Below are positions 31,196 to 39,303 of a stretch of DNA of 43,344 nucleotides, piece by piece (position 1 is the stretch's first letter; every line of letters begins with the position of its first letter). Position numbers and translations under genes: made by a program. This stretch comes from Dysgonomonas sp. HGC4 (GTDB lineage: Bacteria; Bacteroidota; Bacteroidia; Bacteroidales; Dysgonomonadaceae). The stretch spans positions 1 to 43,344 of the forward strand of contig NZ_CVRU01000073.1 in assembly GCF_001261715.1 (NCBI RefSeq). Reading direction: 5' to 3'. The notes under the pieces were generated by a model. The model saw only the letters and a program-made list of their open reading frames with translations, had not been told where the DNA came from and did no database searches.

Positions 31196-32459
31196 TGGCT
31201 AAAATTTCTTTGTATAATTCTATATATCGATTGGCAATATCCTCTATTTTGAAGTTATCCAATACTTTTTTTCGAGCATTATAACTTAGACCGTTATCTT
31301 CGTTATGGCTAAGACAATATACAATACCAACGGTTAAATCGGATGTATCATAAGCCTTTGCCAAGTAACCATTATCTTGATGGTCAATCATATCAGGGTT
31401 TCCTCCTATATTAAATGCCACAACAGGAGTTCCACAGGATAAACTTTCAAGAATCGTATTCGGGAAATTCTCATGCGTAGATGGTACTATTGTAACATCG
31501 GCAGCATTATATGCCAAAGCCAAACCAGCTTCCTCACTTACATATCCTAAAAACTTTGCTGGAAAGTTAAACTGATAATCATCCTGTTTTTCAGCCCCAA
31601 ATATAAGGAGCTCTATTTCATCTTCGGAATACATTCCCGACAATAGTCTTAGACTCTCCATCAATAGCTCTCCTCCTTTACGCGGATCAGCCATAACCGA
31701 TATTCCTCCAAAAAGAATGGTCTTCTTGCTTGTGTCTAAAGATAGATTCTTTTTTGCTTCTTCCTTATTCATTGGGGCAAATACAGAAGTATCAATACCA
31801 TTAGGAATAACTGTTACCGGATACTTGTTTAGCAACAAACTACCCATAGCGGCATCAGCAAGCCACTTACTTGGGCTGACAATATGAAAATTGAGTGAAG
31901 AATATCTCTTTTTCTTCATCTCAAACACTTTGTAACTCAAGTCTTTTTCTTTAGTAGACCCCAATTGAGGGCAAGCATTACAGTGTGTCTTATATTTGTC
32001 GCAATCTTCGAAATAGGAACATAATCCTGTAAACGAAAAGCAATCGTGTATTGTCCAGATTATGGGCTTCTCTACATTCGAAAATTCTGTAAAATCAACA
32101 TAACTCTCCCCCACCCAATGCATATGAACTAAATCGAAATCGAGTTTATCCAAGGAGTTTTTTAATAGGGAAATCGCAATATCTGATAGCACTTTAGTTT
32201 GCATATTGGGATAACTACCCCAAATAATACGCCTTCTTTTTTCTTGTAGTTTAAGTTTGTATTTATTCAGTAAACTAGTGATACGATTCTGAGGATCATG
32301 ATAATTCTCAGCTAAATGCACTGTTTTAGATGAAGTTCTTTTGCTATTAACCAAAAGAATATTTTCAATACCCTTTTTATTAATCTCTTCATGGAGACGA
32401 AATGCAACACGTGCAGCTCCTCCAAAAGAATCTTTAGTGCTTAGCGTTACAACCTTCAT
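31188..32459 (-). CDS. GT4 glycosyltransferase (WcaC-like)
   Basis: The 423-residue GT-B enzyme begins VVTLSTKDSFGGAARVAFRLHE. It has the WcaC-type segment WTIHDCFSFTGLCSYFEDC with clustered cysteines (HCNACPQLGS). The C-terminal donor domain has VIPNGIDTSVF and THENFPNTILESLSCGTPVVAFNIGGNPDMI, with the paired glutamates. The gene begins 2 bp after the second GT11 gene and overlaps the methyltransferase. The donor is probably GDP- or UDP-linked; no more can be said. Confidence 0.92.
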   Translation of the reverse strand: MKVVTLSTKDSFGGAARVAFRLHEEINKKGIENILLVNSKRTSSKTVHLAENYHDPQNRITSLLNKYKLKLQEKRRRIIWGSYPNMQTKVLSDIAISLLKNSLDKLDFDLVHMHWVGESYVDFTEFSNVEKPIIWTIHDCFSFTGLCSYFEDCDKYKTHCNACPQLGSTKEKDLSYKVFEMKKKRYSSLNFHIVSPSKWLADAAMGSLLLNKYPVTVIPNGIDTSVFAPMNKEEAKKNLSLDTSKKTILFGGISVMADPRKGGELLMESLRLLSGMYSEDEIELLIFGAEKQDDYQFNFPAKFLGYVSEEAGLALAYNAADVTIVPSTHENFPNTILESLSCGTPVVAFNIGGNPDMIDHQDNGYLAKAYDTSDLTVGIVYCLSHNEDNGLSYNARKKVLDNFKIEDIANRYIELYKEILANE

Positions 32460-32461
32460 AC

Positions 32462-33376
32462 TTATCTCTTCAAAAATTTCTTCACTTTTTCTTTCAGCGA
32501 TTTGGGCATCAAACCTTGTATCTTCTCTTTACAAATCAAGAAAGTAGCCAAAATTTGCAGATCCCAAGACAATTTATTTTCTATTTGAATCCAGCTTTCA
32601 GGGATCATATCTTTTGTATCGTAGTTATCATATGACCTCCCAAACCAAGGATTAGGGCAAACAACCACATTATCCGAATTTGGATTTAACCATGCTCCCC
32701 ACCAACTAAAAGAACTATTACTTATAATATTATCAGAACAAAGCGTCTGAATATAAAGATCTATAATTGGTTCTTCGTCATCCACAAAGAAAAAATTATC
32801 TCCTTTGAAGTGCCTCTTGCACCAATCTATATCATCGCTAATTATCAAATATTTTCGATCGCGCCCTAAATAATCTATTGCCTTATTAAAGTAAGACATA
32901 GAACAAACAGCATACCGATGCGGTAACTTGCAGTAATCGCCTCGCCTCACATTTATAGAAGTTATACCCTCTTTAATCAGATCGCCAAACTTCGAATAAA
33001 TATATTCTTTGATATCAATAGGAATTGAGAATAGATCTTTTACCAATTCCTTATCAAAGTATTTCTCAGATTGAAATGCTCCATAAAGCAGCATATCTCG
33101 CCCTTCGAAAGGTATTTCTTTATAAACATAGTCAATATCATAATAATAGAAACAATCCGAAGAAGGACGTCCAAGCTGAATTGGAACATTTCTAAGTATA
33201 TTACTTCTGAACTGTTCTATATATTCTTTCACATAGCAATTATCAGGTGGTGCAAGCTTATAGCCATCGTGGCACACAGCTTTATAATCAACCCCATATT
33301 TCTTAGCAAGAGACGCTGCTGTTGCTACCTGAAAGAGATGATTACCTAACCTACCGTTTAATTCTATATATATCAT
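32462..33376 (-). CDS. GT11 family glycosyltransferase, alpha-1,2-fucosyltransferase-like
   Basis: The 304-residue enzyme has the GT11 start IELNGRLGNHLFQVATA, the donor motif INVRRGDY (141-148) and the C-terminal motif SNSSFSWWGAWL (219-230). Family members move fucose from GDP-fucose to the 2-OH of galactose. The usual His of HxRRxD is Asn142 here, a variation that may affect activity or simply be clade-specific. It overlaps the previous GT2 stop by ATGA. It is the second GT11 of the locus; the other, at 38453-39301, keeps the His. Confidence 0.88.
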   Translation of the reverse strand: MIYIELNGRLGNHLFQVATAASLAKKYGVDYKAVCHDGYKLAPPDNCYVKEYIEQFRSNILRNVPIQLGRPSSDCFYYYDIDYVYKEIPFEGRDMLLYGAFQSEKYFDKELVKDLFSIPIDIKEYIYSKFGDLIKEGITSINVRRGDYCKLPHRYAVCSMSYFNKAIDYLGRDRKYLIISDDIDWCKRHFKGDNFFFVDDEEPIIDLYIQTLCSDNIISNSSFSWWGAWLNPNSDNVVVCPNPWFGRSYDNYDTKDMIPESWIQIENKLSWDLQILATFLICKEKIQGLMPKSLKEKVKKFLKR

Positions 33377-34203
33377 TTTTTGAATATCTTACTTATATAT
33401 CGGAATGGAGCTAAAACATATCCACCAATCCTATATTGTAATGAATTTTCTATTAATTTAAATTCCTTCAGCTCTCTAAATTGAGCAATCGGATTTATAT
33501 ATTGTAAATATAATTCTTGGTGATTTTTGAAAATTTGCAGCCTTAAATAATCCTCTTTTTCTTTCGTAATCAAAGTACGCATTGATACGTCTTTTGTTCT
33601 ATAAAAGAAATGAATCTTATCTAATTTTACAACCTTATCATCTTTATTCAGTAGGCTAATCCAGAAATCATAATCCTCCCAACCATATATCATATTCACA
33701 TTATACCCTACTGTTTTATTGTAATCTTCACGTTTATAAATTGCCGAGCAATAAATACAATTACGCACCAATAATAGGTTCTCATATGTATAGGGAAGTA
33801 GTTCCCATTCTTGACTATCTCCTCCGAATAATTGGGCTCTACAAAAAACGAGTTTTATAGCTGAATCTTTTTCTAAAACCTCAATGGCTTCTCTTGTATA
33901 ATCCTTTGATATTTTATCATCAGAATCAAGAGGTAATATGTATTTTCCGAGTGAATGTTTTATACCATAATTTCGAGCATCGGATAATCCTCCATTTTCT
34001 TTTTTCAAATATTTGAATCGATCATCTTTTCCACACCATTCTAACGCAACCTCTTCCGTATTATCGGGAGATCCATCGTTTACAATAATACATTCCCAAT
34101 TGGCATATGCCTGCTCCAAAACCGTTTGTAAAGTTTCGGGCAAATATTGAGCCTGATTATAACAAGGAACTATTATAGATATAGCGGGATAGAGATCAGA
34201 CAT
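33373..34203 (-). CDS. GT2 glycosyltransferase
   Basis: A 276-residue GT2 enzyme: AISIIVPCYNQAQYLPETL, IIVNDGSPDNTEEV, then KENGGLSDARNYGIK and the metal site LDSDDKIS. The GWEDYDFWISLL motif marks the catalytic base region of this group. The C-terminal end is basic and hydrophobic (APFRYISKIFKK), suggesting membrane association. It lies between another GT2 (5-bp gap) and a GT11 gene (four-base overlap). The sugar is unknown. Confidence 0.9.
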   Translation of the reverse strand: MSDLYPAISIIVPCYNQAQYLPETLQTVLEQAYANWECIIVNDGSPDNTEEVALEWCGKDDRFKYLKKENGGLSDARNYGIKHSLGKYILPLDSDDKISKDYTREAIEVLEKDSAIKLVFCRAQLFGGDSQEWELLPYTYENLLLVRNCIYCSAIYKREDYNKTVGYNVNMIYGWEDYDFWISLLNKDDKVVKLDKIHFFYRTKDVSMRTLITKEKEDYLRLQIFKNHQELYLQYINPIAQFRELKEFKLIENSLQYRIGGYVLAPFRYISKIFKK

Positions 34204-34208
34204 ATAAA

Positions 34209-35189
34209 CTATTTTTTAAGCAGCTTCTTTATATTTATTTTCAACATGGTCGAAATAAATTTAAAAGAAACGCCCACAGTTAATACTTTAATAAAGTCTC
34301 CGAATGGAATATATTTATCAGGTATAATATTCCTATAAATAAGAATATTCATATACCGATCAAACCCTTTTGAATAAAAATATTGGTTCTTATTATTGAT
34401 CTTGCTTAGTTTATCTAACAATATCACTTTTGTCGCTAAATCAACATCTTTATATTTATGCACAGATGCCAATTCATTCTGAGTCATTTCATTTCCAAAG
34501 AAATGAGATAAGTAAGCCAATCGTACAGGTTCTTTAGTCCTTTCTTGTAAATCATAATTTACGGAGCAAACCTGTTCTGGATGTGTTCTGTAATGATAAA
34601 AAACATCATCGATATTCGCAAACCTAACACCCTTTATTACGGCTTCTAACCAAAACCTATAGTCCTCTATGTGTTTATATTCTTCTTCGTAGATAAGTTT
34701 CTTTGCAATAACAGTATCTCTACGCATCATAATAGTAGCATGAGCCACTGTAGAGTTATCAATTAAGCCGATCACAATATCATCATGTACCAAAGGATGA
34801 TGTATCTCATATGGAGTATCTAGATACACTAAAGCTGTTCCCAGAATATCAATATTCGGATGAGCTTCCAAGAATCGAACCTGCGTTTCGAATCGTATAT
34901 CAGTAGTTATGTCATCAGCATCCATTCGGGCAATATATTTACCTTGTGCTAATTCTAAGCCTCTATTTAATGAATAAATAAGTCCTCTGTTTTTATCATT
35001 CGAAACCAGTCTGATTCGAGAATCATTATAGCTCTCAATAACAGCAACCGTATTATCAGTTGAGCCATCATTGATTATTAGAAACTCAAGATTAGTATAA
35101 GTTTGAGACAAAATACTATCTATGGCTTCTGCTATATAGAGTCCTGCATTGTAAGCAGGCATCAAAACTGTAACCAAAGGATTATTCAT
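34209..35189 (-). CDS. GT2 glycosyltransferase
   Basis: The 326-residue enzyme begins PLVTVLMPAYNAGLYIAEAI. It has LIINDGSTDNTVAVIE, NRGLIYSLNRGLELAQGKY and the metal site RMDADDITT, with KHIEDYRFWLEA further on. This is the common bacterial GT2 form used in capsule and O-antigen assembly. The C-terminal tail is lysine-rich (KINIKKLLKK). It starts 6 bp after the preceding GT2 gene. Confidence 0.9.
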   Translation of the reverse strand: MNNPLVTVLMPAYNAGLYIAEAIDSILSQTYTNLEFLIINDGSTDNTVAVIESYNDSRIRLVSNDKNRGLIYSLNRGLELAQGKYIARMDADDITTDIRFETQVRFLEAHPNIDILGTALVYLDTPYEIHHPLVHDDIVIGLIDNSTVAHATIMMRRDTVIAKKLIYEEEYKHIEDYRFWLEAVIKGVRFANIDDVFYHYRTHPEQVCSVNYDLQERTKEPVRLAYLSHFFGNEMTQNELASVHKYKDVDLATKVILLDKLSKINNKNQYFYSKGFDRYMNILIYRNIIPDKYIPFGDFIKVLTVGVSFKFISTMLKINIKKLLKK

Positions 35190-35195
35190 TGTAAT

Positions 35196-36260
35196 TTACT
35201 TTCCCTTTTTTAAACTAAGTATAGGCTTCAATATCGCTTTAGCAAACTTATTTGTAGCCCCATAATACAATAATCTATCTCTAAACGACAAACAATGGTT
35301 TTCTAAAAGAAAGCGATATGCCTCTTTTGCAATATCTGGAAAATTATAATGAAACGAAAAACTCAGATCATTTTTTCTGAAATCAATTAATAATCCCATT
35401 ATTATATCCATCTTATCATATTGCTTAGCAAACTTAATACGGATATTATGAATAAAGTTATCAAAATTTCGTTTCTTCACCACATCCCACGAATTGGAAG
35501 CACTTTCAGGTAAAGACCTGTAAACTCCTGTAAAATCTTCTAAATGATGAATCTTTGATTTAGTGGATACATATAACCAAAGAGGATAATCCATAGCCAC
35601 AAAATTAGGTAATATAACCTCTTCCTCAATAGCAAACATAATCAATTCACGTCTCACTAAAACCGTTAGCGTTGATATTTTATTCCAAAATAGTAATTCA
35701 TCAAGAATATAACCCGATTTTACATCCTTTCTCATTTCTACATACTTATCTGCAGCCTGCCAATATTGCATGAGATTTGTATGCACTAATCCATAGTCAG
35801 GATTTTTCTCTAAAAAATCTACTTGTTTTTGTAGCTTATATGGGTCTGTCCAATAATCATCACCCTCACAAATAGCAATATACTTTCCTCGGGTTTCCTG
35901 TAAAGTCCATATCCAATTACAGTATCCTGCTACAGTTCCATTTTCGTCATATATCAACGATTCATTCCGATCTCTTAAATACAATCGAATTTTATCGGGA
36001 TTTTCTTCTGCATATTTTTTGCATATTTCGATTGTTCCATCTGTAGATCCATCTTCGCCAACTATAACTTCAACCGGAAAAGTTGCCTTCTGCATCAGAA
36101 TGCCATCTAACGTTTGGGATACATAACCCACATGCTGATAAGTAGCTACACAAACAGAAACCAAAGGAATCGCTTTATTTATGAGTTTTTCATCTCCTAA
36201 ATATTCTTTTTGCTTTAGTAGCCTTTGCTCCGATATATCTTTTAGCTGCTTGTTATCCAT
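35196..36260 (-). CDS. GT2 glycosyltransferase
   Basis: The 354-residue enzyme has a longer N-terminal lead (MDNKQLKDISEQRLLKQK) before VSVCVATYQHVGYVSQTL. It then shows VGEDGSTDGTIEI and the motif CEGDDYWTDPYKLQKQVDFL, which defines a well-marked GT2 subgroup of capsule loci. The ATG at 36260 is used; a TTG one codon earlier was rejected. It follows the acyltransferase gene by 28 bp. The acceptor is unknown. Confidence 0.9.
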   Translation of the reverse strand: MDNKQLKDISEQRLLKQKEYLGDEKLINKAIPLVSVCVATYQHVGYVSQTLDGILMQKATFPVEVIVGEDGSTDGTIEICKKYAEENPDKIRLYLRDRNESLIYDENGTVAGYCNWIWTLQETRGKYIAICEGDDYWTDPYKLQKQVDFLEKNPDYGLVHTNLMQYWQAADKYVEMRKDVKSGYILDELLFWNKISTLTVLVRRELIMFAIEEEVILPNFVAMDYPLWLYVSTKSKIHHLEDFTGVYRSLPESASNSWDVVKKRNFDNFIHNIRIKFAKQYDKMDIIMGLLIDFRKNDLSFSFHYNFPDIAKEAYRFLLENHCLSFRDRLLYYGATNKFAKAILKPILSLKKGK

Positions 36261-36288
36261 CAATCCCGTAAAATATGCAATTTAATAT

Positions 36289-36912
36289 TTAAACTTCTCT
36301 GGCCGGATTACCAAATACAGTTGTACCTGGTTTTACATTACGTATCACAATACTTCCGGCTCCAACAGTTGATCCTTCTCCGACTTTTTTATGAGGCAAT
36401 ATTGTAGAACGTGTATGTAATGTAGCGTTATCAGCAGCCTGAGAATATCCACCCATGAATGTATATCCTTCTATAGTACAATTTTCCCCTACAATCACAT
36501 CGTGTCCTAATGTAGTATATGAAAAGATAAAAGAGAAATCTCCAATTTCAACATTTGAAGAAATTGTACAATATTGACCAATGGAAGCACCTTTACCTAT
36601 TTTTGCATCTGGATGTATTATTGCTGTAGGATGTACTAAAGAAAGAAATTCGCCTCCTTTATCTTTGATTATCTTTATATATTTCTCGCGCGCCTTATTA
36701 TCACCTAATGCACAATAAAAAACATCACCATCTTCTATGTTATAATTCTCTACAGACGAAATTATGGGGGCATATCCTTCGAAACCATCAAGAGCATCAG
36801 ATTTATCATCTAAGAAACCTTTGACTTGGATATATCCTGAATGAAAGATCATTATATCATTAAAGACCTCTCTCCCATACCCTCTAGCTCCAATTATCAG
36901 TAACTTTTTCAT
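36289..36912 (-). CDS. Sugar N-acyltransferase, NeuD/PglD-like
   Basis: The 207-residue protein has a small N-terminal sugar-nucleotide-binding domain (KKLLIIGARGYGREVFNDI) and a left-handed beta helix of hexapeptide repeats (about 93-190, with HPTAIIHPDAKIG and ENCTIEGYTFMGG). It ends in VFGNPAREV. His137 lies where PglD has its catalytic base. This family acetylates amino groups of UDP- or dTDP-amino-dideoxysugars. It lies 168 bp downstream of the ACP gene and beyond it the aminotransferase, which is the expected source of its substrate. The donor could be acetyl-CoA or an acyl-ACP. Confidence 0.87.
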   Translation of the reverse strand: MKKLLIIGARGYGREVFNDIMIFHSGYIQVKGFLDDKSDALDGFEGYAPIISSVENYNIEDGDVFYCALGDNKAREKYIKIIKDKGGEFLSLVHPTAIIHPDAKIGKGASIGQYCTISSNVEIGDFSFIFSYTTLGHDVIVGENCTIEGYTFMGGYSQAADNATLHTRSTILPHKKVGEGSTVGAGSIVIRNVKPGTTVFGNPAREV

Positions 36913-37012
36913 TTTCTACGTTTATAATGAAAAGAAATTATATATTCGCCTCATTATTTTTATATTTGACTAAATCAGAACTAATATTTTATCCATTAAG
37001 AAAAGGATAACG

Positions 37013-37073
37013 TGCTTTTTTAGAACTTCTACAAAAAAATGCTTATTCTACTATTACTCATCTCTAAAAAGCA
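37013..37073 (-). repeat. inverted repeat between the ACP and acyltransferase genes
   Basis: TGCTTTTTTAGA (37013-37024) and TCTAAAAAGCA (37063-37073) pair over 11 bases with one bulge around a 38-base loop, directly after the ACP stop. It may weaken transcription between the two genes. Confidence 0.3.
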
Positions 37074-37080
37074 TATTTCT

Positions 37081-37311
37081 TCACAGTCTATTTTTTACAA
37101 TATTGTATAAATCCTTAATGGTTTCAGAGCTCTTGATATCATCACCTTTCAATTTCGTCTCATATTCTTCATCAACCATAGCTATTAACGACAATGTAAT
37201 CAAAGATGACCATTCTTTTAAATTCTTAAATACTGTATTTTCTGTAAATTCGCTTATATCAGTATCATCAAATTGTGCAGCAAAATCTTTAATAAATTTA
37301 TCTAATTCCAT
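37081..37311 (-). CDS. Acyl carrier protein of the polysaccharide locus
   Basis: A 76-residue acidic protein with the four-helix ACP pattern. The phosphopantetheine site is Ser36 in WSSLITLSLIAMVDEEY; the usual DSL reads SSL here. It overlaps the aminotransferase gene by 10 bases, so its translation is tied to a sugar-modifying enzyme and not to fatty acid synthesis. It probably carries an acyl or aminoacyl group that is moved to an amino sugar by the next gene product, loaded perhaps by the AMP-forming ligase at 41594-43252. That chain is inferred. It is not the housekeeping AcpP. Confidence 0.85.
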   Translation of the reverse strand: MELDKFIKDFAAQFDDTDISEFTENTVFKNLKEWSSLITLSLIAMVDEEYETKLKGDDIKSSETIKDLYNIVKNRL

Positions 37312-38420
37312 GTCTTATCTTTTATTATTTTACAAATCATTACTATTTCATCAGTTGAAAGATCCGGATAAATAGGTAGACAAAGTACTTCTTTTGCGAC
37401 TTTATTTGCTACTGGAAGATTATCTTTAGAGGCAGAAGCCAAGCCTCTATAAGTAGGAAACTCACTAATCAAGGGATAAAAGTACCTTCTACCATAAATA
37501 TTGTACTCTTTTAGCTTTTCATACAAAGCATCTCTTGAAATACCATACTCCTTCGTATCAATTAATATCGGATAATAAGGGTAAGCATGCTCTACATCAT
37601 TATCTATAGACATTAAAGTAATCCCATTAGTCTCAGATAAAAGCTTATTATATAGAGTGACTATTTCTTTTCTTTTAGAAATGTACGAATCTACATATTT
37701 TAATTGTAGTAGACCATATGCAGCCTGAAGTTCATTCATCTTAGCATTTATACCCGGTTCTATAACTGTTACCTCATCCTTAAATCCAAAATTCTTAAGT
37801 AAATCTATTCTTTGCTTAGTCTTTTCATCCTGACAAATAATAGCACCACCCTCAATAGTGTTAAATACTTTTGTAGCATGGAAACTCATAATAGAAAGAT
37901 CTCCCCAATTAAGAATAGAATTCCCATTTTTTTTGACAGCAAAAGCATGTGCAGCGTCATATATTACTCTCAATCCATAAGTGTCAGCAATATCTTGTAT
38001 TTCTTTCACATAGCAAGGATTTCCATATACATGCACCGGCATTATAGCCGTAGTCTTAGGTGTTATTGCAGCCTCTATTTTATTAGGATCAATATTCAGA
38101 TATTGAGACTCTATATCTACAAAAACAGGTTTTATATTATTCCACCACAAGGAGTGTGTGGTTGCTACAAAACTATAAGGAGTAGTAATAACCTCACCTG
38201 TAATCCTTAATGCTTGCAAAGCTGTAATAAGAGCCAAAGTTCCATTTGAAAATACAGATAGATATTTAACTCCTAAATATTTAGCTAATTCTTCTTCAAA
38301 TTGTTGATGGAAAGGACCGTTATTAGTCAACCACTTATTATCCCATATATTTTGTAAATAAGGGATGAATTCCTCAAGTGGCGGAAGTGCCGGCTGAGTT
38401 ACAAAAATATTTTTACTCAT
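37302..38420 (-). CDS. PLP-dependent sugar aminotransferase, DegT/VioA-like
   Basis: This 372-residue aspartate-aminotransferase-fold enzyme transfers an amino group from glutamate to a nucleotide-bound keto-dideoxysugar. Landmarks are the phosphate loop SNGT (58-61), Asp155 that contacts the PLP ring, and the Schiff-base Lys184 in SFHATKVFNTIEGGAI. The start VTQPALPPLEEFIPYL and the HATKVFN motif resemble dTDP-4-amino-4,6-dideoxyglucose transaminases (VioA type); FdtB-like enzymes are an alternative. No dTDP-sugar synthesis genes are nearby. It is followed by an ACP and an acyltransferase, together pointing to an N-acylated amino-dideoxysugar. Confidence 0.88.
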   Translation of the reverse strand: MSKNIFVTQPALPPLEEFIPYLQNIWDNKWLTNNGPFHQQFEEELAKYLGVKYLSVFSNGTLALITALQALRITGEVITTPYSFVATTHSLWWNNIKPVFVDIESQYLNIDPNKIEAAITPKTTAIMPVHVYGNPCYVKEIQDIADTYGLRVIYDAAHAFAVKKNGNSILNWGDLSIMSFHATKVFNTIEGGAIICQDEKTKQRIDLLKNFGFKDEVTVIEPGINAKMNELQAAYGLLQLKYVDSYISKRKEIVTLYNKLLSETNGITLMSIDNDVEHAYPYYPILIDTKEYGISRDALYEKLKEYNIYGRRYFYPLISEFPTYRGLASASKDNLPVANKVAKEVLCLPIYPDLSTDEIVMICKIIKDKTWN

Positions 38421-38452
38421 AATTATATCCTAGTCTTAAGTAGCTTCTAATA

Positions 38453-39301
38453 CTATAATACTATCCATTCTTGTGGATAAAATTTACCTTCTGATGCTAT
38501 ATCTTTATTTTCTATGTAATAAGTATTATCCTCTTGATACCATTTTTGAGGTGCGATAATCATCTTATCGAGATTAGCATTCAAATATGCTGCCCACCAG
38601 CTAAAAGTGCTATTAGCAATTATATTATGCTGGCACTGACTCATCAAGTAAAGATCCATATAGCTATCAGAGCCATGATTAATATCTATAATCCTAACGT
38701 TTTCATTCTGAAATGACTTCTTTACAAAATCAATATCATCCGAAAATATATAAAAAATAGGATTATCAATACATTCTCGAACTTTTGAAATCGCCTCTAA
38801 ATAATATGCTTGATCTAAAATACAAAAAAGGTTACTGGAGCTGTAATCCCCTCGTCTTATATGCACTGAAACCGAATTTGTATTTACAATTTCTTGTAAA
38901 ACTAATTTATTTTCCGCATTTACTGTCTTTGGATGCATTTCCTCTCGAAGCTGATCTTTAATATCATCAAAATAGGAAAAGAAAGACCAATTACCAGAAA
39001 GCCATATATTACGATTTCTCAGATTCAACAACCCTTGATTATAAGAAAAAGGACTCTTTTCTGTTATATAGCAAGGTTTCCATAACTTGCTTAAAATACG
39101 AGGCTTCAGACTTCTTGTTCTTTTATACTTAATATTAAAGTATTCGAGATCAAATATCCGTTTAGTTGTGTTCTTGAAATCCTGATTAAACCAATCTAAA
39201 CATAGATATAACTCAGCATTATTAAGCCTTGCCATGTTTTTGGCTGTCGCATATTGAAATAATTGATTTCCCAAACCTCCATAAAGTGAGACTTGAACCA
39301 T
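38453..39301 (-). CDS. GT11 family alpha-1,2-fucosyltransferase-like protein
   Basis: The 282-residue enzyme starts MVQVSLYGGLGNQLFQYATA. It has the canonical donor motif HIRRGDY (147-153) and the late motif IANSTFSWWAAYLN (228-241). It should transfer fucose from GDP-fucose. The ATG at 39301 gives the family start and sits 2 bp after the Wzt stop; a start six codons earlier would overlap Wzt. Unlike the GT11 at 32462, it keeps the His of HxRRxD. GDP-fucose synthesis genes are not in this window. Confidence 0.9.
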   Translation of the reverse strand: MVQVSLYGGLGNQLFQYATAKNMARLNNAELYLCLDWFNQDFKNTTKRIFDLEYFNIKYKRTRSLKPRILSKLWKPCYITEKSPFSYNQGLLNLRNRNIWLSGNWSFFSYFDDIKDQLREEMHPKTVNAENKLVLQEIVNTNSVSVHIRRGDYSSSNLFCILDQAYYLEAISKVRECIDNPIFYIFSDDIDFVKKSFQNENVRIIDINHGSDSYMDLYLMSQCQHNIIANSTFSWWAAYLNANLDKMIIAPQKWYQEDNTYYIENKDIASEGKFYPQEWIVL

Positions 39302-39303
39302 TT

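Noticed and set aside
37812-38210. Plus-strand frame of about 132 codons inside the aminotransferase gene
   Set aside because: It is antisense to a gene with intact PLP motifs, and its translation shows no domain.
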